This document shows, piece by piece, positions 9,043 to 17,143 of a stretch of DNA of 49,331 nucleotides; the first letter of the stretch is position 1; each line of letters opens with the position of its first letter. This stretch comes from Collinsella sp. (GTDB taxonomy: Bacteria > Actinomycetota > Coriobacteriia > Coriobacteriales > Coriobacteriaceae). The notes beneath the pieces were generated by a model. The model saw nothing but the letters and a program-made list of their open reading frames with translations. It ran no database searches and was not told where the DNA came from. The stretch covers positions 1 to 49,331 of the forward strand of contig DXZR01000015.1 of assembly GCA_019419555.1 (NCBI GenBank), in the 5' to 3' direction. The translations under genes and the position numbers were made by a program.

Positions 9043-10491
9043 TTAGCGGCGCTCGAGGACCGCTACGGTTTCGGTGTGGTCGGTATGGGGGAACATGTCG
9101 ACGGGCGTGATCTTGAGCAGGCGATAGCCTCCGTCGAGGAGCTGGTGCAGGTCGCGCTCTTGGGTCACGGGGCTGCAGCTGATATAGGTGATGCGGCGCG
9201 GCTTAAGTGCGCAGGCGGCTTCGAGGAACTCGGGTGTGGAGCCGGCGCGCGGCGGGTCGATGGAGAGAACGTCAACGCGCTCGTTGTTATCGGCAGCGTC
9301 CAGGATGTAATCGGTGGCGTCGTCGGCCATAAACCAAGCGCTGCGGGTGAGGCCGTTGAGCTCGGCATTGCGGCGTGCGTCGGCAATGCCCGCCGGGTTG
9401 CGCTCCACACCGAGCAGCATGATGCCGATACCCTTGTTCTGGGCTTCTTTAGCTGCGCAAAGACCGATGGTGCCGCTGCCGCAGTAAGCATCCATAAGCA
9501 CATCGCCCTGGCGCAGATCCATGCCATCGATAGCGAGCTGGTAGAGCAGCTCGGTCTGCTGCGGGTTGGTCTGGTAGAACGCGGTAGGGGAGATATCGAA
9601 TTCGCAACCGAGCAGCTGGTCGCGCATGCACTCGGCGCCATAGACGATACGAGTCTCCTCACCCAAGATGGCGTTACCGGGGCGTCCGTTGATGTTTTGG
9701 GCAACGGTGACGATATGCGGATCGAGTGCGGCGACAGCCTCAAAGAACTCCTGCGCATGCGGCAAGTCGCGCTGAGCGGTCACGAGGGTGACCATAATCT
9801 GGTCGGTACGCCAACCGCAGCGAACGACGGCATAGCGGAGCAGCCCCAGATGCTTGTCTTCGTTAAAGGCAGGAATATGCAGACGTTCGGCCTCGCGAGC
9901 GATGCCGTTGAGAATCTGGCGGGCTCCCGGCGCCTCGACGGGGCATTCGGGCACGGCAACGATTCTGTGCGAACCGCGCTCAAAGAAGCCGCAGCGGACA
10001 GCGCCCTCCTTACCGGGAGCAAAGGGAGTGGCAGCCTTATGACGAAAACCGCGCGGAGCAGGATATTTGCCCGGATCGCCCAAGGTAACACCCATACCGC
10101 GAATGGGATCTGCGGCAACACCCTCGCGCTCACAGAGCTCAGCAAACAGCTCCTCCATAGCAGCCTGCTTGGCCGCCAACTGCTTCTTATAAGGACGATT
10201 GAGTGCCGTACACCCACCACAAGCTTTCATGATCGAACAGGGAGACTTGGGATCCACGGCCTTACGCGCAGGCTGAGCCGAATCCTTGCGCGAGCCTTTG
10301 GAACGAACGTGAGGCGCCTTATCCCCGCCCTGACGAGAGCCAGAACGCTTGGTCTTAACCTTGCCCTTCGCCGACTTACCCTTCGCATCCTGAGACGACT
10401 TGGATTTCTTGGAAGATTTTTTCTCCTCCGACCCCTCAGCCGCCTCGATCAAAGCACGACGAGCCTTACGCTCCGCACGAGATTCTGCCAT
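9043..10491 (-). CDS. 23S rRNA (uracil-C5)-methyltransferase, RlmD/RumA family
   Basis: This 482-residue SAM-dependent enzyme makes 5-methyluridine in RNA. Iron-sulfur ligands are C85, C91 and C94 (CSIMKACGGC) with C183 as the likely fourth. The SAM loop is DAYCGSGTIGL, the catalytic loop is IDPPRAG, and the nucleophile cysteine is in YISCSPVTQ. The first 80 residues are Lys-, Ser- and Arg-rich and low complexity. They replace the TRAM domain usual in E. coli RlmD and may bind RNA non-specifically. The target (U1939 of 23S rRNA, or another uracil) is inferred from family only. Confidence 0.9.
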   Translation of the reverse strand: MAESRAERKARRALIEAAEGSEEKKSSKKSKSSQDAKGKSAKGKVKTKRSGSRQGGDKAPHVRSKGSRKDSAQPARKAVDPKSPCSIMKACGGCTALNRPYKKQLAAKQAAMEELFAELCEREGVAADPIRGMGVTLGDPGKYPAPRGFRHKAATPFAPGKEGAVRCGFFERGSHRIVAVPECPVEAPGARQILNGIAREAERLHIPAFNEDKHLGLLRYAVVRCGWRTDQIMVTLVTAQRDLPHAQEFFEAVAALDPHIVTVAQNINGRPGNAILGEETRIVYGAECMRDQLLGCEFDISPTAFYQTNPQQTELLYQLAIDGMDLRQGDVLMDAYCGSGTIGLCAAKEAQNKGIGIMLLGVERNPAGIADARRNAELNGLTRSAWFMADDATDYILDAADNNERVDVLSIDPPRAGSTPEFLEAACALKPRRITYISCSPVTQERDLHQLLDGGYRLLKITPVDMFPHTDHTETVAVLERR

Positions 10492-10840
10492 GAATTAACC
10501 CCACTATTAAATAAAAGAAAAGTCCGAAGCAATTGTACCGTGCATTCAACGTGCCCGTTTGGAGAGGAGGCTATTTAAGGTTCCGAGCACGTTGTCTCCC
10601 GGCTGGGTGGCGCCCGGCGCGGAGTTTAATTTGTCGCGAGTTCCGCACGAACAGGAGGCCACTTAATGTGGCCTCCGTCGTGAGCAGGACTGTAGAGCAG
10701 CAAATTAAACTCCGCGCCGGGCGCCACCCAGCCGGGTGCTCCAACCTAGTGCTCCATGCGTGCTTTCCGTCTTGCGCAGGACTGTAGAGCGGGAAACTTA
10801 ATTACGCGCCGCTCCCCGCCCACGCCGGGCAAACCTTCCC
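10492..10840. other. Intergenic region holding a giant nested palindrome
   Basis: This gap between divergent genes rlmD and the binding protein contains the nested palindrome at 10598-10736. A partial direct copy follows: GCAGGACTGTAGAGC occurs inside the element near 10685 and again near 10781. Outside it, CAACGTGC (about 10548) and GCACGTTG (about 10587) form a short outer inverted repeat. No open frame with a ribosome site was seen. Confidence 0.7.
10598..10736. repeat. Nested palindrome, 36-bp perfect outer arms
   Basis: Outer arms at 10598-10633 and 10701-10736 are perfectly complementary over 36 bp. Inside lies a second hairpin with 9-bp perfect arms (10654-10662 and 10668-10676) flanked by further complementary CACGA/TCGTG. 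The layout resembles the 45266-45390 element, though the sequence differs. Confidence 0.95.
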
Positions 10841-10869
10841 TTGTACTCTATCAAGGTAAAGTGTATGAT
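10841..10869 (+). promoter_or_regulatory. Sigma-70-type promoter of the amino-acid ABC operon
   Basis: TTGTAC (10841-10846) and TATGAT (10864-10869) are separated by exactly 17 bp. The start of transcription would be near 10876, about 50 bp before the binding-protein start codon. Confidence 0.75.
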
Positions 10870-10905
10870 TCTGAACGTTGCATGACTCACTTTACCTAAC
10901 TAAAG
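10854..10905 (+). promoter_or_regulatory. Candidate operator of the ABC operon
   Basis: AGGTAAAGTG (10854-10863) fills the promoter spacer, and its exact complement CACTTTACCT lies at 10888-10897, just after the predicted start of transcription. The second arm also forms part of the near-palindrome CTTTACCTAACTAAAG (10890-10905). A close relative of that 16-mer lies upstream of ilvE at 43992-44007. The position suggests repressor binding; the regulator is unknown. Confidence 0.5.
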
Positions 10906-10925
10906 TGCCATCAAGGGGGAATACC

Positions 10926-11786
10926 ATGAATACCGATATGTCTCGTCGTCAGTTTGTTGGTCTAGCCGGCTCGCTCGCCGCGGTGCTTGGCCTTGGTCTT
11001 GTCGGTTGCGGCGGTGGTGCTGGCAAGGGCTCCGCTGCTGGCTCTGCCGCGGCCAAGGATGTGAAGGGCGCCGCGGAGTCCAAGAAGCTCGTGGTGGGCT
11101 TTGATAAGTCCTATCCTCCGTACGGCTTTGTGGGCGACGATGGCGAGTACACCGGCTTTGATCTCGATCTGGCCAAGGCTGTTGCCGATAAGCAGGGCTG
11201 GGAGGTCAAATACGAGGCCATCGACTGGGACGCCAAGGATACGCTGCTCAACTCCGGCGCCATCAACTGCATCTGGAACGGCTTTACCATGGAGGGCCGT
11301 GAGGACGACTACACGTTCTCCGAGCCGTACATGCTCAACGAGCAGGTGCTGGTGGTAAAGAAGGATGCGGGCATCAAGAGCTGGGACGATCTTGCCGGCA
11401 AGACCGTGATTACCCAGACCGATTCCGCTGCGCAGGATGTACTCGAGGGTGACCAGAAGGATCTGGCGGCGACGTTTGCCACGCTCGACACGATCGGCGA
11501 GTACAACACGGCCTTTATGCAGCTCGAGAGCGGCGCGGTCGATGCCGTGGCTTGCGACCTTTCGATTGCCCAGTATCAGCTTGCCGCCAAGCCCGATGCC
11601 TATACGCAGCTCGACAAGCCGCTGTCCAGCGAGCACTACGCCGTCGGCTTTAAGAAGGGCGACACCAAGTCCGCCGATGCCGTGACCGAGTCGCTCAAGG
11701 CGCTCTACGAGGACGGCACGGTCAAGGACCTGTGCGATAAGTATTCAAGCTATGGTCTTTCCTTCGACAACTGGGTGCTCAAATAG
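10926..11786 (+). CDS. Polar amino-acid ABC transporter substrate-binding lipoprotein
   Basis: This 286-residue extracytoplasmic receptor belongs to solute-binding family 3. The N terminus has SRRQF, a twin-arginine-like pair at residues 7-8, then a hydrophobic stretch and the lipobox LVGC with lipidated C28. A Gly/Ser/Ala-rich linker follows. LVVGFDKSYPPYGF and GEYTGFDLDLAKAV start the periplasmic-fold domain, and IDWDAKDTLLNSGAINCIWN is the usual ligand-side block. The start at 10926 has AAGGGGGA upstream; the in-frame ATG at 10878 is inside the operator. It is the first gene of a three-gene importer. Confidence 0.93.
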   Translation: MNTDMSRRQFVGLAGSLAAVLGLGLVGCGGGAGKGSAAGSAAAKDVKGAAESKKLVVGFDKSYPPYGFVGDDGEYTGFDLDLAKAVADKQGWEVKYEAIDWDAKDTLLNSGAINCIWNGFTMEGREDDYTFSEPYMLNEQVLVVKKDAGIKSWDDLAGKTVITQTDSAAQDVLEGDQKDLAATFATLDTIGEYNTAFMQLESGAVDAVACDLSIAQYQLAAKPDAYTQLDKPLSSEHYAVGFKKGDTKSADAVTESLKALYEDGTVKDLCDKYSSYGLSFDNWVLK

Positions 11787-11896
11787 CGGCTTTCCCAGGC
11801 ACCCGATTTTGCCGTTCAAACCGTCGCTTGCGTACATTTAGTACGCGGCGCTCCTCTTTCACGGCAAACTCGGGCACCTGGAAAACCCGCTTTAGC
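11787..11896 (+). repeat. Nested palindrome between binding-protein and permease genes
   Basis: It begins immediately after the stop codon. Imperfect outer arms (about 11794-11820 and 11861-11887, 18 of 21 pairs in the best segment) enclose the core GTCGCTTGCGTAC...GTACGCGGCG. The same core, with different outer arms, recurs at about 12662-12705 after the permease gene. Confidence 0.85.
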
Positions 11897-11936
11897 ATTG
11901 GGTTCGCTGTTCCGTTACTGTGAAAGAGAGCTTGGG

Positions 11937-12590
11937 TTGTCTATTCAGGTCATGATGCAGATGCTTGGCCAGGGATTCTTGGTCAGCTTGCAGCTGTTTG
12001 TGCTGACGTTGCTCGGGTCGATTCCGCTGGGAATTCCCGTGGTGTTTATGCGCATGAGCAAAATTGCGCCGCTTCGCTGGATCGCGCGCATCTATATTTC
12101 GGTCATGCGCGGCACGCCGCTCATGCTACAGATGTTTGCCATCTACTTCGCCCCGTACTACGTGTTCGGCATCTCGCTCACGCCCGATTCCAAGTGGACG
12201 GCGTGCGTTGTGGCGTTCATCATCAACTACGCCGGCTACTTTGCCGAGATCTATCGCTCGGGCCTGCAGTCGATTCCGCGTGGTCAATATGAGGCCGCCG
12301 AGGTGCTGGGCTACTCGCGTCTGCAGACATTTTTGTACATCGTGATGCCGCAAGTTGCCAAACGCATTTTGCCGGCGATGGGCAACGAGATCATCACGCT
12401 GGTCAAGGACACATCGCTGGCGTTTGCCATCGGCGTGGGGGAGATGTTCTCGACGGCCAAGGCGCTGGTTGCCTCGCAAGTGAGTATGGTGCCGTTTGCG
12501 ATCGCGGCGCTGATTTACTGGGTCTTTAACTTTGTGGTCGAGATGCTGCTGGGCGCCGCCGAAAAGAAGCTGGACTATTACCATGACTAG
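11937..12590 (+). CDS. Amino-acid ABC transporter permease (HisM/GlnP family)
   Basis: This inner-membrane permease has about 217 residues and several hydrophobic helices. The cytoplasmic EAA loop, which docks on the ATPase, is visible as QYEAAEVLGYSRLQTFLYIV. MRGTPLMLQM is the conserved family block after the first helices. No ATG lies at the expected start. The TTG at 11937 has AAAGAGAG at good spacing and is my choice; a longer frame opens with TTG at 11898, and ATG codons at 11952 and 11955 would give a slightly shorter protein. It lies between its binding protein and its ATPase. Confidence 0.9.
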   Translation: MSIQVMMQMLGQGFLVSLQLFVLTLLGSIPLGIPVVFMRMSKIAPLRWIARIYISVMRGTPLMLQMFAIYFAPYYVFGISLTPDSKWTACVVAFIINYAGYFAEIYRSGLQSIPRGQYEAAEVLGYSRLQTFLYIVMPQVAKRILPAMGNEIITLVKDTSLAFAIGVGEMFSTAKALVASQVSMVPFAIAALIYWVFNFVVEMLLGAAEKKLDYYHD

Positions 12591-12593
12591 ATC

Positions 12594-12744
12594 GTTCCGC
12601 CGTTCTAGCGAACGGCGGACTGCTCGACGCTGCGCGCGTGCCTGACGGCCAATCTGCTCCTCAAACCGTCGCTTGCGTACAGAAGTACGCGGCGCTCCTC
12701 TTTCGAAGCACATTGTCTCGTCAGCCACACGCTCGCTGACTTCT
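12594..12744 (+). repeat. Stop-proximal nested hairpin element, copy 1
   Basis: It starts three bases after the permease stop with the hairpin CCGCCGTTC/GAACGGCGG, then TCGACGCTGCGCG. Imperfect outer arms follow (about 12637-12660 and 12706-12736) around the core also found at 11787-11896. The first 45 bp match the element at 32127, but the interior is different, as if the module had been exchanged. Confidence 0.85.
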
Positions 12745-12763
12745 CAAACACATGGAGGTTCCC

Positions 12764-13528
12764 GTGTTCGGAACGGTAATGATGATAACGAACGCGCGTA
12801 AGGCGTTTGGCGGCAATGAGGTGCTCAAGGATATCTCACTCGAGGTAAAGCGCGGCGAGGTCGTGGCGATTATCGGGCCTTCGGGCGGCGGTAAGTCCAC
12901 GCTGCTGCGCTGTGCCACGCTGCTCGAGACGCTCGATGGTGGCTCGCTCTCGTTTGGCGACCTTGCCGTCGCGACAGATGCGGGTTCGGGCGCGGTGTAC
13001 GCAAAGGGCGATGTACCTAAACAGGCGCGCTCGCGGTTTGGTCTGGTGTTTCAGAACTACAATCTGTTCCCGCACTATACCGTGATGAAAAACATCACCG
13101 ATGCACCGATCCGCGTGCTTAAGCGCCCGCGCGAGCAGGCGGAGGCCCGCGCACACGAGCTTATTGCACAGATGGGGCTTACGGGTAACGAGAACAAGGT
13201 GCCCTGCGAGCTTTCGGGCGGTCAGCAGCAGCGCGTGAGTATTGCCCGCGCCTTGGCGCTCGACCCGGAAATCTTGTTCTTTGACGAGCCGACCTCGGCG
13301 CTCGATCCAGAGTTGACGGCCGAGGTGCTGCGTGTCATTAAAGACCTCGCTGCGCAGAATATGACTATGGTGATCGTGACACACGCGATGCAGTTTGCCC
13401 GCGACGTTGCCGACCGCGTGGTCTTTATGGACGGCGGTCGTATTGTCGAGGAGGGACCTGCCGAGCAGGTCATCGACCATCCGCGCGAGCAGCGCACGCG
13501 TGAGTTCTTGAGCCGTATCGAGGGATAG
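12764..13528 (+). CDS. Amino-acid ABC transporter ATP-binding protein
   Basis: This ATPase of about 254 residues powers the importer encoded upstream. Walker A is GPSGGGKST, the Q-loop is VFQNYNLFPH, the signature is ELSGGQQQR, and Walker B is ILFFDEPTSALD with the H-loop in VTHAM. It belongs to the GlnQ/HisP type. I chose the GTG at 12764 because GGAGG ends five bases before it. ATG 12752 would overlap that ribosome site, and ATG 12779 is also possible. It is the last gene of the operon, ending in a strong terminator. Confidence 0.93.
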   Translation: MFGTVMMITNARKAFGGNEVLKDISLEVKRGEVVAIIGPSGGGKSTLLRCATLLETLDGGSLSFGDLAVATDAGSGAVYAKGDVPKQARSRFGLVFQNYNLFPHYTVMKNITDAPIRVLKRPREQAEARAHELIAQMGLTGNENKVPCELSGGQQQRVSIARALALDPEILFFDEPTSALDPELTAEVLRVIKDLAAQNMTMVIVTHAMQFARDVADRVVFMDGGRIVEEGPAEQVIDHPREQRTREFLSRIEG

Positions 13529-13561
13529 GCTCAGGTATTTACTCAACTATTAATTGAGGCG

Positions 13562-13602
13562 AAGCCGCCGCAGGTCTTACGGTCTGTGGCGGCTTTTGTT
13601 TG
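13562..13602 (+). terminator. Terminator of the ABC importer operon
   Basis: AAGCCGCC and GGCGGCTT arms with inner CAG/CTG pairing are followed by TTTGTTTG. Confidence 0.88.
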
Positions 13603-13837
13603 CGTCGACGGGGTTCAATAATCGACTCACAAGCTTGTCTCTTCCTCTCGCCGCCTGTATTCATACGTGCGCCGAAAGGTATGCATGGACAGCCGCCCGT
13701 GAGGGTAGGGTGGTGGCATAGGACATTTGGAGGGTGAGTCGGCTCGGCTGCCGACCATGCTGCTCCCAGGACGGCACCGACCGCGAACTCTCCCCGTTGG
13801 CGTCGCGCATTGCGCGCGGCCCTGCAAGGAGGTCATC
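13603..13837 (+). promoter_or_regulatory. Long leader of the EF-G-like gene
   Basis: A candidate promoter is TTGTCT (13635-13640), 17 bp, then TATTCA (13658-13663), giving a leader of about 165 nt. The leader is GC-rich and could fold, for example around GGCTCGGCTGCCGACC near 13740. I recognise no known riboswitch in it. An open frame from 13727 runs in phase into the gene but has no family similarity. Confidence 0.35.
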
Positions 13838-15913
13838 ATGGGTGCTCCCAAGACCGGTAACGTAAGGAACGTGGTGCTCGTAGGCCAAGGCGGGGTGGGC
13901 AAGACTTCACTCGCCGAGGCCATGCTCCACCTTTCCGGCAAGACCGCCCGCCTGGGCGGCCACGACGGCACCAAGCCCACGCTCGACTATGACCCCGAAG
14001 AGGTCAAGCGTGCGTTTTCCATCTCGACAACCATCGCGCCGATCGACTGGAAGGGCGCTCGTATCAATGTGCTCGATGCCCCGTGCTACCCCGATTTTAT
14101 CGGCGACGCCTTTGCCGCGATGAGCGTCTGCGAGACGGCCCTGTTTGTGGTCGACGCCGAGGCCGGCCCGCAGCCTACGACGGTTAAGCTCTGGTATGCC
14201 GCCGAGGATCTGCGCCTGGCGCGTGCGGTGTTCGTAAACCGCCTGTCGCGCTCCGAGGCCAGCTTTGCGACCACAATGGACCTGCTGCAGGAGCGCTTTG
14301 GTACGCGCCTGGGCGCCGTGACTCTTCCCTGGGGCGAAGGCGAGGACTTTGACGGCATCATCGACCTGGTGCGCATGAAGGCGCGCCATTGCAACGGCGC
14401 CGAGGCCGTTGAGTCGGAGATTCCCGAGGAGTATCGTGCCCAGGCCGAGGAGGCCCATGACCATCTGTGCGAGCTGGTGGCCGAGGCCGACGACGAACTG
14501 ATGATGAAGTACTTGGAAGGCGAGGAGACGCTGACGCAGGAGGAGCTTGAAGGCCTGCTGTCGAAGGCGATTGCCGAGCGCATCTTTGTGCCGGTCTTTG
14601 CGGGCGATTGCATTAAGGAGCAGGGCGTCAACTCGCTGATGGACGACATCGCGACGTACTTCCCGGCGCCGACCGACTACGGCGAGATGCCGCTCATCGA
14701 CGGCGATTCGCTTAAGATCTCGAGTGACGATGACCGTCCGGTGGCGTTTGTGTTTAAGACGCTGGCCGATCCGCAGCAGGGTCGCATCAGCTTTATCAAG
14801 GTGCTGACGGGTACGCTTGAGCCGGGTCTTGAGCTGATCAACGCGCGCACGCGCAAGGGCGACCGTCTGGCTCACCTGTATGTGATGTGCGGTCGCGACA
14901 TGACCGAGGTCGGTCACGCCTATGCCGGCGACATCATCGTGGCGCCCAAGCTGGCGGCCGAGACGGGCGATACGCTCTCCATTACCGGTAAGGTCGAGGC
15001 TGCGGCGTTTAAGTTCCCCAACTCTCAGTACCGCATCGCCATCGAGGCCGAGAATCGCGGCGACGAAGAGAAGCTCTACACGTTTATCGAGAAGGCCTGC
15101 AAGGCAGACCCGACCATGAGCATCGACCGCGACGAGGAGACTGGCCAGACCATTATCTCTGCCGTTGGTGAGGCACAGGTTTCGGTGCTGCTCAACCGTC
15201 TGGAGGACCGCACCAAGGTCGCCGCCAAGAGCGTGCCGATCCGCATTCCGTATCGCGAGACCATTCGCCGTACGGCAAGTGCCCAGGGCCGCCACAAGAA
15301 GCAGACCGGCGGCGCCGGTCAGTACGGCGACTGCTGGCTGCGCGTGGAGCCGCTCATTGGGCCCGACGGCACGAGCGATGGCTATGAGTTTGTGGACGAG
15401 GTCGTGGGCGGCCGTATTCCGCGCTCGCTGATCCCCGCCGTGGACAAGGGTGTCCAGGAGACCATGAAGGACGGCATCATTGCCGGCTACCCGCTCACGG
15501 GCATTCGCGTGGCTGTGTACGACGGCTCGTATCACAGCGTCGACTCCAACGAGATGGCGTTCCGCGCGGCAGCTCGCATCGGCCTGCGCAAGGCATGTGC
15601 CGATGCCGACCCGGTGGTGCTGGAGCCCATTGAGGAAATTACGGTGACCATCCCCGAGAGCTACGCCGGCGCTGTGATGGGCGACATCTCGGCATCGCGC
15701 GGTCGCGTGACGGGCATGGAGACCGATGAGCGCGGCGATACCGTGGTTATTGCCCAGGCGCCGCTGGCAGAGCTGACGGATTATTCGACGCGCCTGCGCT
15801 CTATCACGCGCGGCACGGGTGACTTTACCATGAAGCCCGCAGGCTATGAGCAGGTGCCTTATGACGTTCAGGCCAAGCTGGTCGAGCGCTATGAGGAGGG
15901 CCGCGCCAAGTAG
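13838..15913 (+). CDS. Elongation factor G-like protein with altered GTPase motifs
   Basis: This 691-residue translational-GTPase-family protein has the full EF-G domain order, from the G domain to the C-terminal domain IV-V region (VYDGSYHSVDSNEMAFRAAA). G1 is GQGGVGKT (16-23). G3 reads D-A-P-C at 80-83, where EF-G has D-T-P-G. G4 reads N-R-L-S at 134-137, where GTPases have N-K-x-D. These changes suggest weak, altered or absent GTP switching. It resembles the second EF-G paralogue of Actinobacteria, whose role is not settled. AGGAGG precedes the ATG at 13838. It is a single gene with its own terminator. Confidence 0.9.
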   Translation: MGAPKTGNVRNVVLVGQGGVGKTSLAEAMLHLSGKTARLGGHDGTKPTLDYDPEEVKRAFSISTTIAPIDWKGARINVLDAPCYPDFIGDAFAAMSVCETALFVVDAEAGPQPTTVKLWYAAEDLRLARAVFVNRLSRSEASFATTMDLLQERFGTRLGAVTLPWGEGEDFDGIIDLVRMKARHCNGAEAVESEIPEEYRAQAEEAHDHLCELVAEADDELMMKYLEGEETLTQEELEGLLSKAIAERIFVPVFAGDCIKEQGVNSLMDDIATYFPAPTDYGEMPLIDGDSLKISSDDDRPVAFVFKTLADPQQGRISFIKVLTGTLEPGLELINARTRKGDRLAHLYVMCGRDMTEVGHAYAGDIIVAPKLAAETGDTLSITGKVEAAAFKFPNSQYRIAIEAENRGDEEKLYTFIEKACKADPTMSIDRDEETGQTIISAVGEAQVSVLLNRLEDRTKVAAKSVPIRIPYRETIRRTASAQGRHKKQTGGAGQYGDCWLRVEPLIGPDGTSDGYEFVDEVVGGRIPRSLIPAVDKGVQETMKDGIIAGYPLTGIRVAVYDGSYHSVDSNEMAFRAAARIGLRKACADADPVVLEPIEEITVTIPESYAGAVMGDISASRGRVTGMETDERGDTVVIAQAPLAELTDYSTRLRSITRGTGDFTMKPAGYEQVPYDVQAKLVERYEEGRAK

Positions 15914-15948
15914 CACGTGATTTTGTCTGCAATGTAGGTGCTGACGAA

Positions 15949-15983
15949 AGGGCCGCCCTGGGTAACCGGGGCGGCTCTTTTTG
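15949..15983 (+). terminator. Terminator after the EF-G-like gene
   Basis: GGGCCGCCC pairs imperfectly with GGGGCGGCTC, followed by TTTTTG. Confidence 0.85.
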
Positions 15984-16040
15984 ATTCCTTGGGGACGGAG
16001 GAAAACGGATCATTTAGGCTTTGGGGCAGCTTGGTCGGTC

Positions 16041-17024
16041 CTAGTCTCCCGAGGCCTGATTGCGGCCGGTGGTGTAGTCGATCTGCACGTGCGGCTGCAG
16101 GTTGTAGCAATATACGTGGAAGCAGAGGGTCTTGCCGTGGTCCTCGACCGATTGCGCCTCAAGGCGCATGCCGCGGCAGACAAGTTCCTCTTCGTTATAC
16201 ATAGGCGTGACGCGGTAGAGCACATGGTTGCCCGTATCGCGAATATAGTTGAGAATCTGCTCTTCAAACGGCAGCATGCCCGTCTCGTTGAGATAGCGCG
16301 TGCCGGTGAGGAGATTCTTGCGGTTGGCGTTTTCGCCGCAGAGCGACCAGGCGATAAGGTGGCAGCGGTTGTAGAGGCTCTGGCCCGGAATAAAGTCGTA
16401 GCGCTGCTGGTGCCAACCGGCAGGATGGATGCGCGAGATATCGCCGCGCTTTCCCTGTCCGAGCGACTCGGGGCCTACACAGGCGAGCGCCTTGCGAGTG
16501 CGACCCAGGCTGTCGAGCTTGGAGAATTTCTTAAAGCAGCCCTCTTCGGTGGCGCGATCGTATTCATCGAGTGTGAATGACGGCGTGCCGAGCGGGTGCG
16601 TGCTGTCGGCGCGAAGGGCAACGTAGGGGTTGCCGGCGTAGTCGGGAATGCTGCTGAGATAAACACCGCGGGCGCGGTTGAGGTCGGGGTTTTCGACCTC
16701 GTCGATGGGGGTGGCGGCACTGCCCGCGGAAACGTCGTCATCGGTGTCGGTCGCGGCGGAATCGGAGCCATCGCCGGAGTCCTGGCTGTTTTGAGGGTCC
16801 GCCGCGCTCGCCGTTCCCGATTCGAGCCGAGCGACCAGGTCTGCCTCGTCGTCGGTGCGGCTGGGACTCTCGTTTTGTTTTTCGGCCAGAGCCGCCGCCT
16901 GCTCATCGCCTTGCGGCGACAGCAACTTGGGCGCTCCGTCGAGCGATCCCGTAAACAGCGCAAACCCCAGCACCACGGCGGTGCCGATGGAAAGTGCTTG
17001 CTTGTAGGCGGGCTTGCGCGACAT
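16041..17024 (-). CDS. Secreted DNA/RNA non-specific endonuclease, EndA type
   Basis: This 327-residue predicted extracellular or membrane-tethered nuclease has a hydrophobic N-terminal segment (about residues 9-26). An acidic, low-complexity linker (about 36-110) follows, then the beta-beta-alpha-metal nuclease domain. The catalytic block is YNRCHLIAW, with general-base H222, then ENANRKNLLTGTRYLN, whose Asn should bind Mg. The NRxH form in place of DRGH is seen in many EndA-like nucleases. It could serve DNA uptake, nutrient scavenging or competition. AGGAGC precedes the ATG. It lies downstream of the LacI gene on the same strand. Confidence 0.88.
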   Translation of the reverse strand: MSRKPAYKQALSIGTAVVLGFALFTGSLDGAPKLLSPQGDEQAAALAEKQNESPSRTDDEADLVARLESGTASAADPQNSQDSGDGSDSAATDTDDDVSAGSAATPIDEVENPDLNRARGVYLSSIPDYAGNPYVALRADSTHPLGTPSFTLDEYDRATEEGCFKKFSKLDSLGRTRKALACVGPESLGQGKRGDISRIHPAGWHQQRYDFIPGQSLYNRCHLIAWSLCGENANRKNLLTGTRYLNETGMLPFEEQILNYIRDTGNHVLYRVTPMYNEEELVCRGMRLEAQSVEDHGKTLCFHVYCYNLQPHVQIDYTTGRNQASGD

Positions 17025-17143
17025 TGAGGCTCCTGGATGGACGGTTGGGAATCTACCAGTCTAGCAGGAGCCGGCAAGGGCCGTTCTGTCGAACAAATAC
17101 TTAAGATTTGAGACAAACGCTACTGATTCATTTGTCCCGCGGT

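Noticed and set aside
9076..10578. 500-codon plus-strand open frame opposite rlmD
   Set aside because: The minus strand encodes a clear methyltransferase with all its motifs; the plus-strand frame is a GC-rich antisense shadow.
13653..13837. Riboswitch in the leader of the EF-G-like gene
   Set aside because: The leader is long and GC-rich, but I could match it to no known aptamer; it is listed only as a leader.
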